Assembly (NCBI GenBank): GCA_037178625.1
Contig: CM074137.1
Coordinates: forward strand, 1,426,001 to 1,490,000
Length of the DNA: 64,000 nt
DNA from: Skeletonema tropicum
Taxonomy: Eukaryota; Bacillariophyta; Thalassiosirophyceae; Thalassiosirales; Thalassiosiraceae
Reading direction: 5' to 3'
Below, piece by piece: positions 9,380-21,300 of this stretch. Positions within the stretch are counted from its first letter, which is position 1; every line of letters starts with the position of its first letter. The position numbers were made by a program, and so were the translations under genes. The notes under the pieces are model-generated. The model did not search any database, was not told where the DNA came from, and saw only the letters and a list, made by a program, of their open reading frames with translations.

Positions 9380-12300
9380 TTAGGCTAGATCATCCCAATT
9401 GGTACTCAAAAGAGTCAGCTTCCTAATACTGTCATTTTTTCGAGCAACCAATTTCGTGACGTTATGAGCTGACCAGTCTGATGTGTCTTCATCGTCTATT
9501 GCAACAATATAGTCACCAGCAAACACTTTTCCTACCAAAGGCGAATCATCCTTGATGCTGTGAACAATGGGCCCGTCATTTGAAGTATCTACTATGATGC
9601 CCAGCTTTCCCGCTGGTGCAAAGACCTCCCTTCGAACCCGCTTCGGTTGCTGATCTATGAAAGTGGCCAGACTCTTTGATATTTGTTCTACCACTCTAGT
9701 TTGGTAGGATTGATTAGATGCAACGCTGTTTGTTTGATCGAACGTGTTGGTATATTCAGGAGAGTCATAACTTTCGCTTTCGTCGTCATAATCATCATAA
9801 TAACGACTTCTTCCCCTTGATCCTCCAGCGTTGCATCTTCTGTACGTCCTGTGCGAAAAGATACTAAGCACAACAAGGGCAACAAAACCAACGACTCCAA
9901 ACACAATTGAACGAATCAAACCATAATTTGGGCCTTTGTCTGTGACATAATTTCCCGTCATGAGAGCTTCCTTCTGTTTCGCCCATAGCTCGGATGTTGG
10001 TGTTCCCGTTGGCTCAGTTGATGGAGATGCTGAGGGCATGGAGGATACACTCGGCGAACCAGTCGGTGCAATCGATGGTGTCGCAGTGGGATGTGACGAT
10101 GGACTACTCGATGGAAATGCAGTCGGTGAAACTGAGGGATATGAGCTGGGCCTATCTGTAGGCGAAGCTGACGGGGTTGCAGAGGGGTTTGACGAGGGAC
10201 GTGCACTAGGCTGACTCGTCGGATGACTTGACGGTGACGCAGATGGTTCATCTGTTGGACTGGACGAAGGAGATGTACTTGGTTGACTTGTTGGATAGCT
10301 TGATGGCGATGTTGATGGATGCAAAGAGGGCTGAGTTGTTGGACTGGACGAAGGAGACGCGCTTGGTGTGCCCGTTGGCTCTATTGATGGCAATGCAGTG
10401 GGTTCTGACGATGGTCTGCTTGATGGAGATGTGCTGGGTGCAACAGAGGGAGATGAACTTGGCACGCTTGATGGTAATGCAGTAGGTGCAGCTGATGGAG
10501 TTGCAGTCGGGTACAAGCTCGGTGTACCCGACGGCTGGCTTGATGGTGATGGAGAAGGTTCCAATGAGGGAAATGCACTAGGAGCAACTGACGGCATCGT
10601 CGAAGGACTTGCTGAGGGTTTGGAAGACACACTAGGAGAGTCTGATGGCTGACTTGACGGACTGATCGAAGGTGATGCTGTCGGCAGGGCAGAAGGAGAT
10701 ACACTGGGGCTCAATGTAGGAAAGTCACTCGGTCTTTCTGATGGGTAGTCAGTTGGTGCCGAACTTGGTTTACTCGAAGGTAATCGACTTGGTGCAGATG
10801 ACGGCGACCCCGTAGGAAATGAGCTTGGGTCAGCTGTCGGCTGTGCTGACGGTGATATAGAAGGTTTTGATGATGGAAACGTGCTAGGTGAAGCTGACGG
10901 TAACAAAGATGGAGAGACACTCGGACTTGCTGAAGGACGGGCAGAAGGCGTTTCAGATGGGCTTAATGACGGATAGTGGCTCGGTGAAACAGAGGGAGAG
11001 TTACTAGGTGCAACTGATGGCGACACAGATGGTGACGAGCTTGGATTACTTGTAGGGAGAGTGGATGGCGACGAAGAGGGCGATGATGATGGTCTGTTGC
11101 TGGGAGTGGTTGACGGAGTTGTGCTTGGATGATCCGAAGGAGATTCACTCGGAGCAGCAGTCGGAGACACCGAAGGAGACGAGCTTGGTAGACTTGTCGG
11201 GTGAGTGGACGGCAATGCAGATGGTGATCTGGACGGAGCAGCTGATGGAAAATCTGTTGGAGACGAGCTTGGGCTGCTTGTTGGGAACGTGGATGGTGAT
11301 GCAGATGGTCCAGATGATGGAGATTGGCTGGGTGCAACTGTCGGAGAAGCACTTGGGGCAGATGATGGTGATGTACTCGGCACATCTGTAGGAAAAACTG
11401 ATGGAGATGCGCTTGGTCTTCTTGTCGGCTCAGTTGATGGAGGTGCAGATGGTGTTGACGACGGAGATTGGCTCGGTGCACCTGATGGCGACGTTGTGGG
11501 CACATCCGACGGAGATGGACTGGGTACAGCTGACGGAGAACTTGAAGGAAATGTGCTTGGTTGACTTGTCGGATGAGTGGATGGAGATGTTGACGGTGCT
11601 GATGACGGAGAGTTACTGGGGGCAGCTGATGGTGAAGAGCTCGGAGCAACTGATGGCTTTGATGATGGAGACGAACTTGGCATACTTGTTGGCTTCGCAG
11701 ATGGAAGTGCAGATGGTTCTGACGATGGAGAGTGGCTAGGTTCATCTGTTGGAGTTGCGCTTGGAGATGCTGACGGTAATGTAGATGGGAATGAGCTCGG
11801 TGTAGTTGTTGGCAGATTGGACGGTGATGCTGAAGGTAATGCTGTTGGACTGTGTGATGGTGATGAGCTTGGCTTGTTTGTTGGCACATCGGTAGGTGAC
11901 GCAGATGGACTTGATGATGGCTCATACGATGCCGTAACCGTAGGACTCAATGACGGCACAGAAGACTTTAGTACACACTCGCGTTTGCCCGCATTATCAT
12001 CATCTTTTACTTTCCAACAACATCTTGCAATCTGGCAAATACCAGCTTTTTTTGAATTTTTGAAGCATTCAGAAATGAACACACCACATTGCGCTTTGTA
12101 GTCAACCGTTGGGGAATCAGACGGAGCCACTGAGGGAGACGAGCTGGCTTCGTTTGTCGGATGGGCGGATGGTAATGAGGTAGGCAAAGACGAAGGTGAT
12201 GAGGAAGGCACAGACGAAGGTGATATGCTTGGTTTGCTTGTTGGATTGCTGGATGGCTCGGAAGACATCATTGCCTGCATTACACACTCTCGTATGCCCT

Positions 12301-15300
12301 GTTCATCTTCTTGAAACCAACAACAGCTTGCAAAAAAGCAAATCTTTTCTTTCTCTGGATGGTCGAAGCAGTCACTCAAAAATGCATCGCAAGCTGCAGA
12401 GTGATCAATAGATGGAGCAGCTGACGGTGATACTGATGGCAATGAGCTTGGTTTGCTTGTTGGACTGCTTGATGGCAATGAGCTTGGTTCGCTTGTCGGC
12501 TTTGTGGACGGCGATTCCGAAGGTTTTGATGAGGGAGATCCACTTGGAGCAGAGGTGGGAGAGGAACTGGGCACATCTGTCGGTGATTTGGATGGCGATG
12601 AGCTTGGTTTGCTCGTCGGAGTACTAGATGGCAGTGCAGACGGCTTATTTGAAGGTGACGCACTTGGAAAAGCTGACGGAGAATGGCTTGGAGACGCTGA
12701 TGGAAATTCTGAAGGTGATACGGTTGGTTCACTCGACGGGCTGGCAGATGGCAACGTAGAAGGGGTTGATGTAGGAGATGTGCTTGGTTTGCTGGTGGGA
12801 TTGCTGGATGGCGATGCAGAAGGTACCGCTGATGGCGAAGAAGTAGGTTCAGCCGACGGAGTTACCGTTGGAGATGAACTTGGTTCACTTGTAGGCTGTG
12901 CGGACGGCGATGCAGACGGCTTGACGGATGGCAAGTAAGTCGGTGTAAGTGACGGCGATGAGCTCGGGGTAGCTGACGGTGAGCTGGAGGGAAACGAACT
13001 TGGTTCGCTTGTCGGCTGAACGGACGGTGAAGCTGATGGTGACGATGACGGAGAGAGACTAGGTTCTGCTGATGGACTTGAGCTTGGTCGTGCTGAGGGA
13101 GATGATGAAGGAAAAGAGCTTGGATCACTAGTGGGCTGTCCAGATGGCGATGACGATGGATTTGATGACGGAGAATGACTAGGTGTGCCTGATGGAGAAT
13201 CACTCGGGGGAGTTGTTGGCGGTGCTGAAGGAGATGAGCTTGGTTTGCTTGTAGGATTGCTGGAGGGTAACGCTGATGGTGATGATGATGGAAACGCACT
13301 CGGAACAGTTGATGGTAATGGGGTGGGTTCAGCTGACGGAATAATACTCGGAATATCTGACGGAGATGAAGTTGGAGACACCGAAGGAGATAAGCTCGGA
13401 TTATTTGTCGGATGAGTTGATGGCAATGCCGACGGCTTTATTGACGGAGTGTTGCTGGGTTCTACCGATGGAGAAGGGTTCGGAGCAGAGGAAGGAAATT
13501 CAGACGGCGATGAGCTTGGCCGACTTGTCGGTGGTGCGGACGGCGATACAGAAGGCCTTGTCGATGGAGATTGACTCGGGGCTGCTGAGGGAGAACGACT
13601 CGGGACATCTGACGGAGTTGTGGATGGCGATGAGCTTGGGTCAGATGTTGGTTGTGCAGACGGCGATGATGAGGGTTTTGCTGATGGAGATGAGCTTGGA
13701 GTAGAGGTGGGGCTTGAGCTTGGTACAACTGACGGAGATGTGGAAGGTGTTGAGCTTGGTTCACTCGTTGGTTCAGATGATGGTGAAGATGTTGGCGATG
13801 AGCTGGGCACATCTGACGGCGATGCTGATGGCAATGAGCTGGGTTTGCTTGATGGATTGCTGGATGGTGATACTGAAGGAGTTGAGCTTGGCTTGCTTGA
13901 CGGATGTGCTGATGGCGACTCCGACGGAGATGAGGACGGAGATGAACTGGGTTTTGCAGAAGGTGATGAGCTTGGAATATCTGTTGGCGAACCCGAAGGA
14001 GATGAGCTTGGTTCACTTGTCGGCTGTGCAGACGGCATTGTAGTGGGCACTGATGATGGAGAAGCACTCGGAGCACTTGTAGGAGTTGAGCTTGGCTCAG
14101 CTGACGGTGATGCTGAAGGTGTTGAGCTTGGCTTGCTTGTAGGATCGCTGGATGGTGATTCAGATGGTGATGCTGATGGAGATGAACTGGGTTCTGATGA
14201 TGGTGATGAGCTGGGTTTGCTCGTTGGATTGCTGGACGGAGATGCAGAAGGATTTGAGCTTGGCTTGCTTGACGGATGTGCTGATGGCGACTCAGACGGA
14301 GATGAGGACGGAGATGAACTGGGTTTTGCAGAAGGTGATGAGCTTGGGATATCCGTTGGCGAACCCGAAGGAGATGAGCTTGGTTCACTTGTCGGCTGTG
14401 AAGACGGCATTGTAGAGGGCACTGATGTTGGAGAAGCACTCGGAGCACTTGTAGGAGTTGAGCTTGGCTCAGCTGACGGTGATGCTGAAGGTGTTGAGCT
14501 TGGCTTGCTTGTAGGATCGCTGGATGGTGATTCAGATGGTGATGCTGATGGAGATGAACTGGGTTCTGATGATGGTGTTGAGCTCGGAGCAGATGACGGT
14601 AATGCTGATGGAGATGAGCTTGGTTCACTTGTCGGATGTGCGGAAGGTGGTGCTGACGGTGCTGATGATGGAGTTGGGCTTGGCGCAACCGACGGTGATG
14701 CACTGGGTACGTCTGACGGTGATGTTGAAGGTGACTGAGTAGGGTTGCTTGTTGGATTGCTGGATGGTGATGAAGATGGCTTTACTGACGGAGTGCTGCT
14801 GGGTTCTACCGATGGAGAGGGGCTTGGAGCAGTTGATGGGGATGTGGATGGCATTAAGCTCGGGTGACTTGTCGGGTGAGTTGAGGGCGATGTAGATGGC
14901 TTTACCGAAGGAGAGTGACTCGGTGCAGATGACGGAGAAGAGCTCGGGACATTTGATGGAGAAGCAGACGGCGATGAGCTTGGTTCACTTGTTGGCTGTG
15001 AAGACGGCAATGTGGAGGGAGTTGCTGTTGGATGAGAACTAGGTTGTCCCGATGGTGATTGACTCGGAGCTTCAGAGGGCTCGGATGATGGAGATGAGCT
15101 TGGTTTGCCTGATGGAAAATTTGATGGTGCTGCTGAGGGTTGTGCTGTTGGAAATTCGCTTGGTACATCAGATGGTGATTGGCTTGGTGCAGCTGACGGT
15201 GAAGAGCTAGGAGTAGCCGTTGGAGATCCCGAAGGCGATGTTGAAGGAGATGAGCTTGGGTCTGTTGTTGGAAGTTTTGATGGAGTTGCTGAAGGTGTTG

Positions 15301-15790
15301 ATGATGGAAATGAGCTCGGCGAATCTGACGGCTCATCAGTTGGTGCATTTGTTGGAAATACTGGCAAACACTCTCTTCTGCCCTCATCATCGTCCTGAAA
15401 CCAACAACATTGTGCAATTTCACAGCTCTCTGCATATTCTTGATCCGAGAAACATGTTGTTGTGTACATTTGGCAGCTGCATTCCTCCTCACTCTTTTTA
15501 CCGTCGATCATACAATCTGAGAAGTCACAGAATATATCCTCTGTGGAACTCAAAAGATTATCCGGCACGCAGCCACGAAAGCCGTCTGCTTTGCAGGAGG
15601 AGTCTATTTCAGATACGCATAGTTCTGGATTTCCATATGCATGCGCCATACATTCACGCAAGGATGTAGGGCAGCCGTCAGCACTGAAATTTTGTAGTTC
15701 TGTTGCTGTGAGAGCTCGTTTGAAGTTTAGCGCCGCATGAGCATGGCCCGAGAGGAGGGTTGCGGCTGTGCACGCCAGTAATTGCTTCAT
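9380..15790 (-). CDS. PS2: membrane-anchored PS-repeat protein with PDZ-like tail (2,136 aa)
   Basis: The signal peptide covers residues 1-19 (MKQLLACTAATLLSGHAHA). An N-terminal cysteine domain follows at about 35-145 and ends in CCWF-x8-R-x-C. P-[S/T]-x-x stalk runs to about 1130. Two cysteine modules lie at about 1131-1177 and 1228-1278 (CX6CF-x8-C-x2-A-x-CCW). More stalk runs to about 1945. One transmembrane helix spans about 1957-1979, followed by HRTYRR as stop-transfer and a short acidic linker. A PDZ-like domain at about 2050-2126 has a KLGIIVD carboxylate-loop-like segment and a GDYIVAIDDEDTS strand. Topology is therefore extracellular stalk with cytoplasmic PDZ-like domain. Unlike PS3 and PS4, it lacks the long Arg-Ser-rich linker. 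The family role is unknown; a wall- or adhesion-linked surface protein is inferred. Confidence 0.93.
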   Translation of the reverse strand: MKQLLACTAATLLSGHAHAALNFKRALTATELQNFSADGCPTSLRECMAHAYGNPELCVSEIDSSCKADGFRGCVPDNLLSSTEDIFCDFSDCMIDGKKSEEECSCQMYTTTCFSDQEYAESCEIAQCCWFQDDDEGRRECLPVFPTNAPTDEPSDSPSSFPSSTPSATPSKLPTTDPSSSPSTSPSGSPTATPSSSPSAAPSQSPSDVPSEFPTAQPSAAPSNFPSGKPSSSPSSEPSEAPSQSPSGQPSSHPTATPSTLPSSQPTSEPSSSPSASPSNVPSSSPSSAPSHSPSVKPSTSPSTHPTSHPSLMPSTSPSTAPSPSPSVEPSSTPSVKPSSSPSSNPTSNPTQSPSTSPSDVPSASPSVAPSPTPSSAPSAPPSAHPTSEPSSSPSALPSSAPSSTPSSEPSSSPSASPSESPSSDPTSKPSSTPSASPSAEPSSTPTSAPSASPTSVPSTMPSSQPTSEPSSSPSGSPTDIPSSSPSAKPSSSPSSSPSESPSAHPSSKPSSNPSASPSSNPTSKPSSSPSSEPSSSPSASPSESPSSDPTSKPSSTPSASPSAEPSSTPTSAPSASPSSVPTTMPSAQPTSEPSSSPSGSPTDIPSSSPSAKPSSSPSSSPSESPSAHPSSKPSSTPSVSPSSNPSSKPSSLPSASPSDVPSSSPTSSPSSEPTSEPSSTPSTSPSVVPSSSPTSTPSSSPSAKPSSSPSAQPTSDPSSSPSTTPSDVPSRSPSAAPSQSPSTRPSVSPSAPPTSRPSSSPSEFPSSAPNPSPSVEPSNTPSIKPSALPSTHPTNNPSLSPSVSPTSSPSDIPSIIPSAEPTPLPSTVPSAFPSSSPSALPSSNPTSKPSSSPSAPPTTPPSDSPSGTPSHSPSSNPSSSPSGQPTSDPSSFPSSSPSARPSSSPSAEPSLSPSSSPSASPSVQPTSEPSSFPSSSPSATPSSSPSLTPTYLPSVKPSASPSAQPTSEPSSSPTVTPSAEPTSSPSAVPSASPSSNPTSKPSTSPTSTPSTLPSASPSSEPTVSPSEFPSASPSHSPSAFPSASPSNKPSALPSSTPTSKPSSSPSKSPTDVPSSSPTSAPSGSPSSKPSESPSTKPTSEPSSLPSSSPTSKPSSLPSVSPSAAPSIDHSAACDAFLSDCFDHPEKEKICFFASCCWFQEDEQGIRECVMQAMMSSEPSSNPTSKPSISPSSVPSSSPSSLPTSLPSAHPTNEASSSPSVAPSDSPTVDYKAQCGVFISECFKNSKKAGICQIARCCWKVKDDDNAGKRECVLKSSVPSLSPTVTASYEPSSSPSASPTDVPTNKPSSSPSHSPTALPSASPSNLPTTTPSSFPSTLPSASPSATPTDEPSHSPSSEPSALPSAKPTSMPSSSPSSKPSVAPSSSPSAAPSNSPSSAPSTSPSTHPTSQPSTFPSSSPSAVPSPSPSDVPTTSPSGAPSQSPSSTPSAPPSTEPTRRPSASPSVFPTDVPSTSPSSAPSASPTVAPSQSPSSGPSASPSTFPTSSPSSSPTDFPSAAPSRSPSALPSTHPTSLPSSSPSVSPTAAPSESPSDHPSTTPSTTPSNRPSSSPSSSPSTLPTSNPSSSPSVSPSVAPSNSPSVSPSHYPSLSPSETPSARPSASPSVSPSLLPSASPSTFPSSKPSISPSAQPTADPSSFPTGSPSSAPSRLPSSKPSSAPTDYPSERPSDFPTLSPSVSPSALPTASPSISPSSQPSDSPSVSSKPSASPSTMPSVAPSAFPSLEPSPSPSSQPSGTPSLYPTATPSAAPTALPSSVPSSSPSVAPSTSPSSRPSSEPTALPSIEPTGTPSASPSSSPTTQPSLHPSTSPSSYPTSQPSTSPSSSPTDEPSASPSSHPTSQPSARPSSNPSATPSASPTDRPSSYPSVSPTAFPSSSPSSHPTATPSIAPTGSPSVSSMPSASPSTEPTGTPTSELWAKQKEALMTGNYVTDKGPNYGLIRSIVFGVVGFVALVVLSIFSHRTYRRCNAGGSRGRSRYYDDYDDESESYDSPEYTNTFDQTNSVASNQSYQTRVVEQISKSLATFIDQQPKRVRREVFAPAGKLGIIVDTSNDGPIVHSIKDDSPLVGKVFAGDYIVAIDDEDTSDWSAHNVTKLVARKNDSIRKLTLLSTNWDDLA
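13600..14740. repeat. 372-bp super-repeat in PS2
   Basis: Two to three units of the 124-codon repeat occur, with identical marker sequences at 14152 and 14524 (offset 372) and a more diverged unit before them. The protein segment containing SPTDIP and PSAHPSSKP aligns with the SPTDMP/PSAHPSSNP unit of PS3. Confidence 0.75.
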
Positions 15791-15849
15791 TTCTGTCGCC
15801 GAATGATTTAATATGGAAGGCTCATAGGATAATTATAACATAGGAGGAG

Positions 15850-15869
15850 TGCTCTTGCTTGCGTTGATA
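15850..15869 (-). promoter_or_regulatory. conserved 20-bp upstream element shared by PS2 and PS4
   Basis: On the plus strand a 20-bp sequence beginning TGCTCTTGC and ending GCGTTGATA is identical at 15850-15869 and 44866-44885. It lies 60-100 bp upstream of both start codons. Its core GCGTTGA (TCAACGC in the coding sense) also lies 65-88 bp upstream of PS1, PS5 and PS6. Promoter function is inferred from position only. Confidence 0.4.
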
Positions 15870-16215
15870 TCATTCCCAGCCATGCATGCGGCAGCTTCCC
15901 AAGAAGTTGTTGGCGATTCAGACTTTCTTGTCAAATTTCTTGTCACTTTGGGAAGAAGAAAATCACGATACCTCTTTTTCGCCTTTTTTGAGCGTTCTGT
16001 GACCGACGGGTGGTCCTATTTCTGGCGGAGCTCTTTTGAGATTGCTAGAGCTAGGCTGTAGAAATAATTCATGTAGGAATTAGTACTTAATTTTGGCCCT
16101 TTGTCAGTCTTTTTCACCGCGCACGTATTTTTCCCCTCCTATATCTACGATTCTAATGGCATCTTGCCAGCATCTTGCCCCTTGCCCGCCTCTCTTCCGT
16201 CGACTCTCAACAACA

Positions 16216-17349
16216 ATGAAGCAAAATATTTTAGATACAAGAAGATCAATACTCCGAGGTCCATCCAAAATGATAAAATGGGTGGGAGTGTTCATGTTGC
16301 TATCGGCGTCATGATATTCTTCCTCGGAGATAATTTGATCATTTTCTACAAGCATTCACCTCTATTCAAAGAACATAATATTCATGATTCGACAGTGGTT
16401 TGGGCATAAGATCACTATCACAACAACACTGACTGCAATAATATCAATATCAAAGGGGACGAAGCTGCTGCTGCTGCTTCTGCTGCTGCCAACACTGACG
16501 ATGATGCTGGAAGGAGGAAGAGACTACTTGTACTTGTAGCGCAAGCATCAGGAAATGGACAATACAAGGAAATGATGGATGTTACAAGCAAGGTTAACAC
16601 ATTATACTCCAAATATCACGGTATAGATTTCGTCAATGTGCACGGCGTATTGTTGGGTTCACAACTTTGGCACGCGACATTCAACAAGGTCGCCTTACTC
16701 GAGACTGCGATAAATGCCGAGTCATACGATGCCGTGCTTACCCTTGATGCCGAGGCAGTTATTGTTGATTTGGATGTGAACTTGTTCGACTTAATGCCAT
16801 CATCCGATACATGTTTACAGCCGAACGTGTGGAGGATGAATCCGTAAAGTGGAATGTTAATGCGGGTGTTATGATATGGAATTTGCGTCACCCGGAGAGG
16901 TAATCAAATTATCCAAGGAATGGTCAAAGCGCAGTCGCAAATCTGTGAAAAAGAGAATATTCTATGAAGATAATCAGGGTATAATGCAGGACATATTGCA
17001 GGAATATCCCGTGGAAGAGATCGCGTGAAGTATTTTAATAATGTTGAAGGGGGATTGATTAATGGTCCTCAGGGGAAACATATCATACACAGAATGAGGG
17101 AGAAGAATTCAATTGATAAGGCCGATCTCAAGACGTCTGTAAAGAAACGACTACGAACGTTGAAGGAGGTTTGTGATAAGGTGGAGGAAAGATATGGGAC
17201 ATTAGTGGAGGAAGAGAGATGAAGTAATGCAATTTCCTGAATCGTTGCCAAAGGCCGGACACTTGGTGAATACTCGTCGCATTGGCCCAAAACCAAAAAA
17301 GTTAATAGACGCCTTCTATACACTCGTGAGACCAATGCCTAGCGCTTAG
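16216..17349 (+). pseudogene. frameshifted GT-A-type glycosyltransferase pseudogene
   Basis: Fragments of one protein appear in successive frames. A possible type II membrane start lies at 16216 (basic tail, then WVGVFMLLSA). An in-frame stop follows at 16407-16409. Then RRKRLLVLVAQASG and the catalytic-type segment AVLTLDAEAVIVDLD run to about 16826. NVNAGVMIWNLRHP follows to about 16900 in another frame, then YEDNQGIMQDI, then NNVEGGLINGPQG from about 17021. A C-terminal piece ends at the TAG at 17347-17349. At least four frame changes and one stop make this a broken gene, unless the assembly has indel errors. The DxD-like site reads DAE. The closest family by eye is GT34/nucleotide-diphospho-sugar transferases of the Golgi. 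Confidence 0.7.
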
Positions 17350-18303
17350 TTTGTCCATTTTGGTCATAGGTTGTCTCTAGGCACCATTATTGTAGCTACA
17401 ATGTTGTTGCCAAAAGTACGTGGACGTGGCTTTTTTTGAGGAAAAATGAGAATTTTGAATACATTGACATTGTGCTCTATGTAACGAACTTTATGTTCAT
17501 GTGATATGTATCTATCAATAGATATTCTCGTGTATCTTCGCCCGATGGACGTTTCATATTGCTTCTCTTCCAATTATCGTATTGTAATCGTACCATTTGC
17601 TCACGTTACGATGGATTCGCTTGTGAGCATCGTTTTGATCAGTGTCATCATCTTCACCGGTGTCTTCATCGGGAGTCTTCGTCCGCCTCGCTGTCTGACT
17701 CTTCATCCGACTGCCAGCCGACTGAGTCCTCTCTGCCTCTACCTCGTCTTCTTCGCTTTCACCTCCACTGTTATTTTCGTCATTCCCCTGTTAAATTGTA
17801 TTCAACATGCCCTTCTTTCTCTTCTTTCTTCCCTTCTCATCCGCTTCTGATCATTCCACCCTTGCCATCGCCAGTATCTGATGTTTGTTGCTCTCGGTAT
17901 ATATAGGTTTTTCCCATGCCCCACGATGAGCAAGAACACTCGCAAACGACTGTCTCGTAGACCAAGTCTCCACTCCTTTTCCTGACGCAAAATACCAAAC
18001 TTACGATTTAGGATAGGTTTGAACTAAGAAATGCCTTGGATTAAGATGAATCTTGTCAGTATTCGCCTCGTAGATAGTGCAAAGAAGCAATAAAGAAACG
18101 CTCACAATCCGCCGGAGTGCATTCGTCTCAATTCTTCTTCGTCATCATCTGCCCATCGACCACGCAACAGAAATTGTCTCTACCATCAAAGTGCATTCAT
18201 AAACAATGCTTGCATCGATCGAAGAGTTCTATGTTCTCGTCCTTGGCGATACTGTTTGTACAAACCTTAAGCAAAAAAAGCAGAAGATTAAGGTGTCAAA
18301 AGT
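17350..18303. other. intergenic; possible small acidic ORF remnant on minus strand
   Basis: No gene is firmly supported. A minus-strand open stretch at 17554-17790 (78 codons, ATG only at 17706) is acidic and charged (GESEEDEVEAE, DEDTGEDDDTD). It is preceded on the coding strand by TTTAACAG, which could be a splice acceptor. A matching upstream exon was not found. Confidence 0.25.
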
Positions 18304-21300
18304 ATAATTAAGCACATTATACTCGGCGGTGATACTATACAAGCACATTAGCACTGCGCAGTAGGATATGGTAGCATTCGTAGAAGCGATGCTACAGTCT
18401 CGTAGCTGATCTGAGAGGTCCAGTGTGGGTTGGCTAGCAGCACCCATTTATACCAAATCGTATCTATCATCGTCAATACGCCCATGAGCCACTTCTAGTG
18501 GCCCATTATACTCGGCGGGGATACTATACAAGCACATTAGCACTGCTCAGTAGGATATAATAGCATTTGTAGAAGCGATGCTACAGTCTCGTAGCTGATC
18601 TGAGAGGTCCAGTGTGGGCTGGCTAACAGCACCCATTTATACCAAATCGTATCTATCATCGTCAATACGCACATGAGCCACTTCTAGTGGCCCATTATAC
18701 TCGGCGGGGATACCATACAAGCACATTAGCACTGCGCAGTAGGATATGGTAGCATTCGTAGAAGCGATGCTACAGTCTCGTAGCTGATCTGAGAGGTCCA
18801 GTGTGGGCTGGCTAGCAGCACCCATTTATACCAAATCGTATCTATCATCGTCAATACGCACATGAGCCACTTCTAGTGGCCCATTATACTCGGCGGTGAT
18901 ACTATACACGCACATTAGCACTGCTCAGTAGGATATGGTAGCATTCGTAGAAGCGATGCTACAGTCTCGTAGCTGATCTGAGAGGTCCAGTGTGGGTTGG
19001 CTAGCAGCACCCATTTATACCAAATCGTATCTATCATCGTCAATACGCCCATGAGCCACTTCTAGTGGCCCATTATACTCGGCGGGGATACTATACAAGC
19101 ACATTAGCACTGCTCAGTAGGATATAATAGCATTCGTAGAAGCGATGCTACAGTCTCGTAGCTGATCTGAGAGGTCCAGTGTGGGTTGGCTAGCAGCACC
19201 CATTTATACCAAATCGTATCTATCATCGTCAATACGCACATGAGCCACTTCTAGTGGCCCATTATACTCGGCGGTGATACCATACAAGCACATTAGCACT
19301 GCGCAGTAGGATATGGTAGCATTCGTAGAAGCGATGCTACAGTCTCGTAGCTGATCTGAGAGGTCCAGTGTGGGCTGGCTAGCAGCACCCATTTATACCA
19401 AATCGTATCTATCATCGTCAATACGCACATGAGCCACTTCTAGTGGCCCATTATACTCGGCGTTGATATCATACAAGCACATTAGCACTGCGCAGTAGGA
19501 TATGGTAGCATTCGTAGAAGCGATGCTACAGTCTCGTAGCTGATCTGAGAGGTCCAGTGTGGGCTGGCTAGCAGCACCCATTTATACCAAATCGTATCTA
19601 TCATCGTCAATACGCACATGAGCCACTTCTAGTGGCCTATTATACTCGGCGGTGATACCATACAAGCACATTAGCACTGCGCAGTAGGATATGGTAGCAT
19701 TCGTAGAAGCGATGCTACAGTCTCGTAGCTGATCTGAGAGGTCCAGTGTGGGCTGGCTAGCAGCACCCATTTATACCAAATCTTATCTATCATCGTCAAT
19801 ACGCACATGAGCCACTTCTAGTGGCCCATTATACTCGGCGGTGATACTATACACGCACATTAGCACTGCTCAGTAGGATATGGTAGCATTCGTAGAAGCG
19901 ATGCTACAGTCTCGTAGCTGATCTGAGAGGTCCAGTGTGGGTTGGCTAGCAGCACCCATTTATACCAAATCGTATCTATCATCGTCAATACGCACATGAG
20001 CCACTTCTAGTGGCCTATTATACTCGGCGGTGATACTATACAAGCACATTAGCACTGCTCAGTAGGATAACATTCGTAGAAGCGATGCTACAGTCTCGTA
20101 GCTGATCTGAGAGGTCCAGTGTGGGTTGGCTAGCAGCACCCATTTATACCAAATCTTATCTATCATCGTCAATACGCACATGAGCCACTTCTAGTGGCCC
20201 ATTATACTCGGCGGTGATACTATACACGCACATTAGCACTGCGCAATAGGATATGGTAGCATTCGTAGAAGCGATGCTACAGTCTCGTAGCTGATCTGAG
20301 AGGTCCAGTGTGGGTTGGCTAGCAGCACCCATTTATACCAAATCGTATCTATCATCATCAATACGCACATGAGCCACTTCTAGTGGCCCATTATACTCGG
20401 CGGTGATACTATACAAGCACATTAGCAGTGCGCAGTAGGATATGGTAGCATTTGTAGAAGCGATGCTACAGTCTCGTAGCTGATCTGAGAGGTCCAGTGT
20501 GGGCTGGCTAGCAGCACCCATTTATACCAAATCGTATCTATCATCGTCAATACGCACATGAGCCACTTCTAGTGGCCCATTATACTCGGCGGTGATACTA
20601 TACACGCACATTAGCACTGCGCAGTAGGATATGGTAGCATTCGTAGAAGCGATGCTACAGTCTCGTAGCTGATCTGAGAGGTCCAGTGTGGGCTGGCTAG
20701 CAGCACCCATTTATACCAAATCGTATCTATCATCGTCAATACGCACATGAGCCACTTCTAGTGGCCCATTATACTCGGCGTTGATATCATACAAGCACAT
20801 TAGCACTGCGCAGTAGGATATGGTAGCATTCGTAGAAGCGATGCTACAGTCTCGTATCTGATCTGAGAGGTCCAGTGTGGGCTGGCTAACAGCACCCATT
20901 TATACCAAATCGTATCTATCATCGTCAATACGCACATGAGCCACTTCTAGTGGCCCATTATACTCGGCGGGGATACCATACAAGCACATTAGCACTGCGC
21001 AGTAGGATATGGTAGCATTCGTAGAAGCGATGCTACAGTCTCGTAGCTGATCTGAGAGGTCCAGTGTGGGCTGGCTAGCAGCACCCATTTATACCAAATC
21101 GTATCTATCATCGTCAATACGCACATGAGCCACTTCTAGTGGCCTATTATACTCGGCGGTGATACCATACAAGCACATTAGCACTGCGCAGTAGGATATG
21201 GTAGCATTCGTAGAAGCGATGCTACAGTCTCGTAGCTGATCTGAGAGGTCCAGTGTGGGCTGGCTAGCAGCACCCATTTATACCAAATCTAATCTATCAT

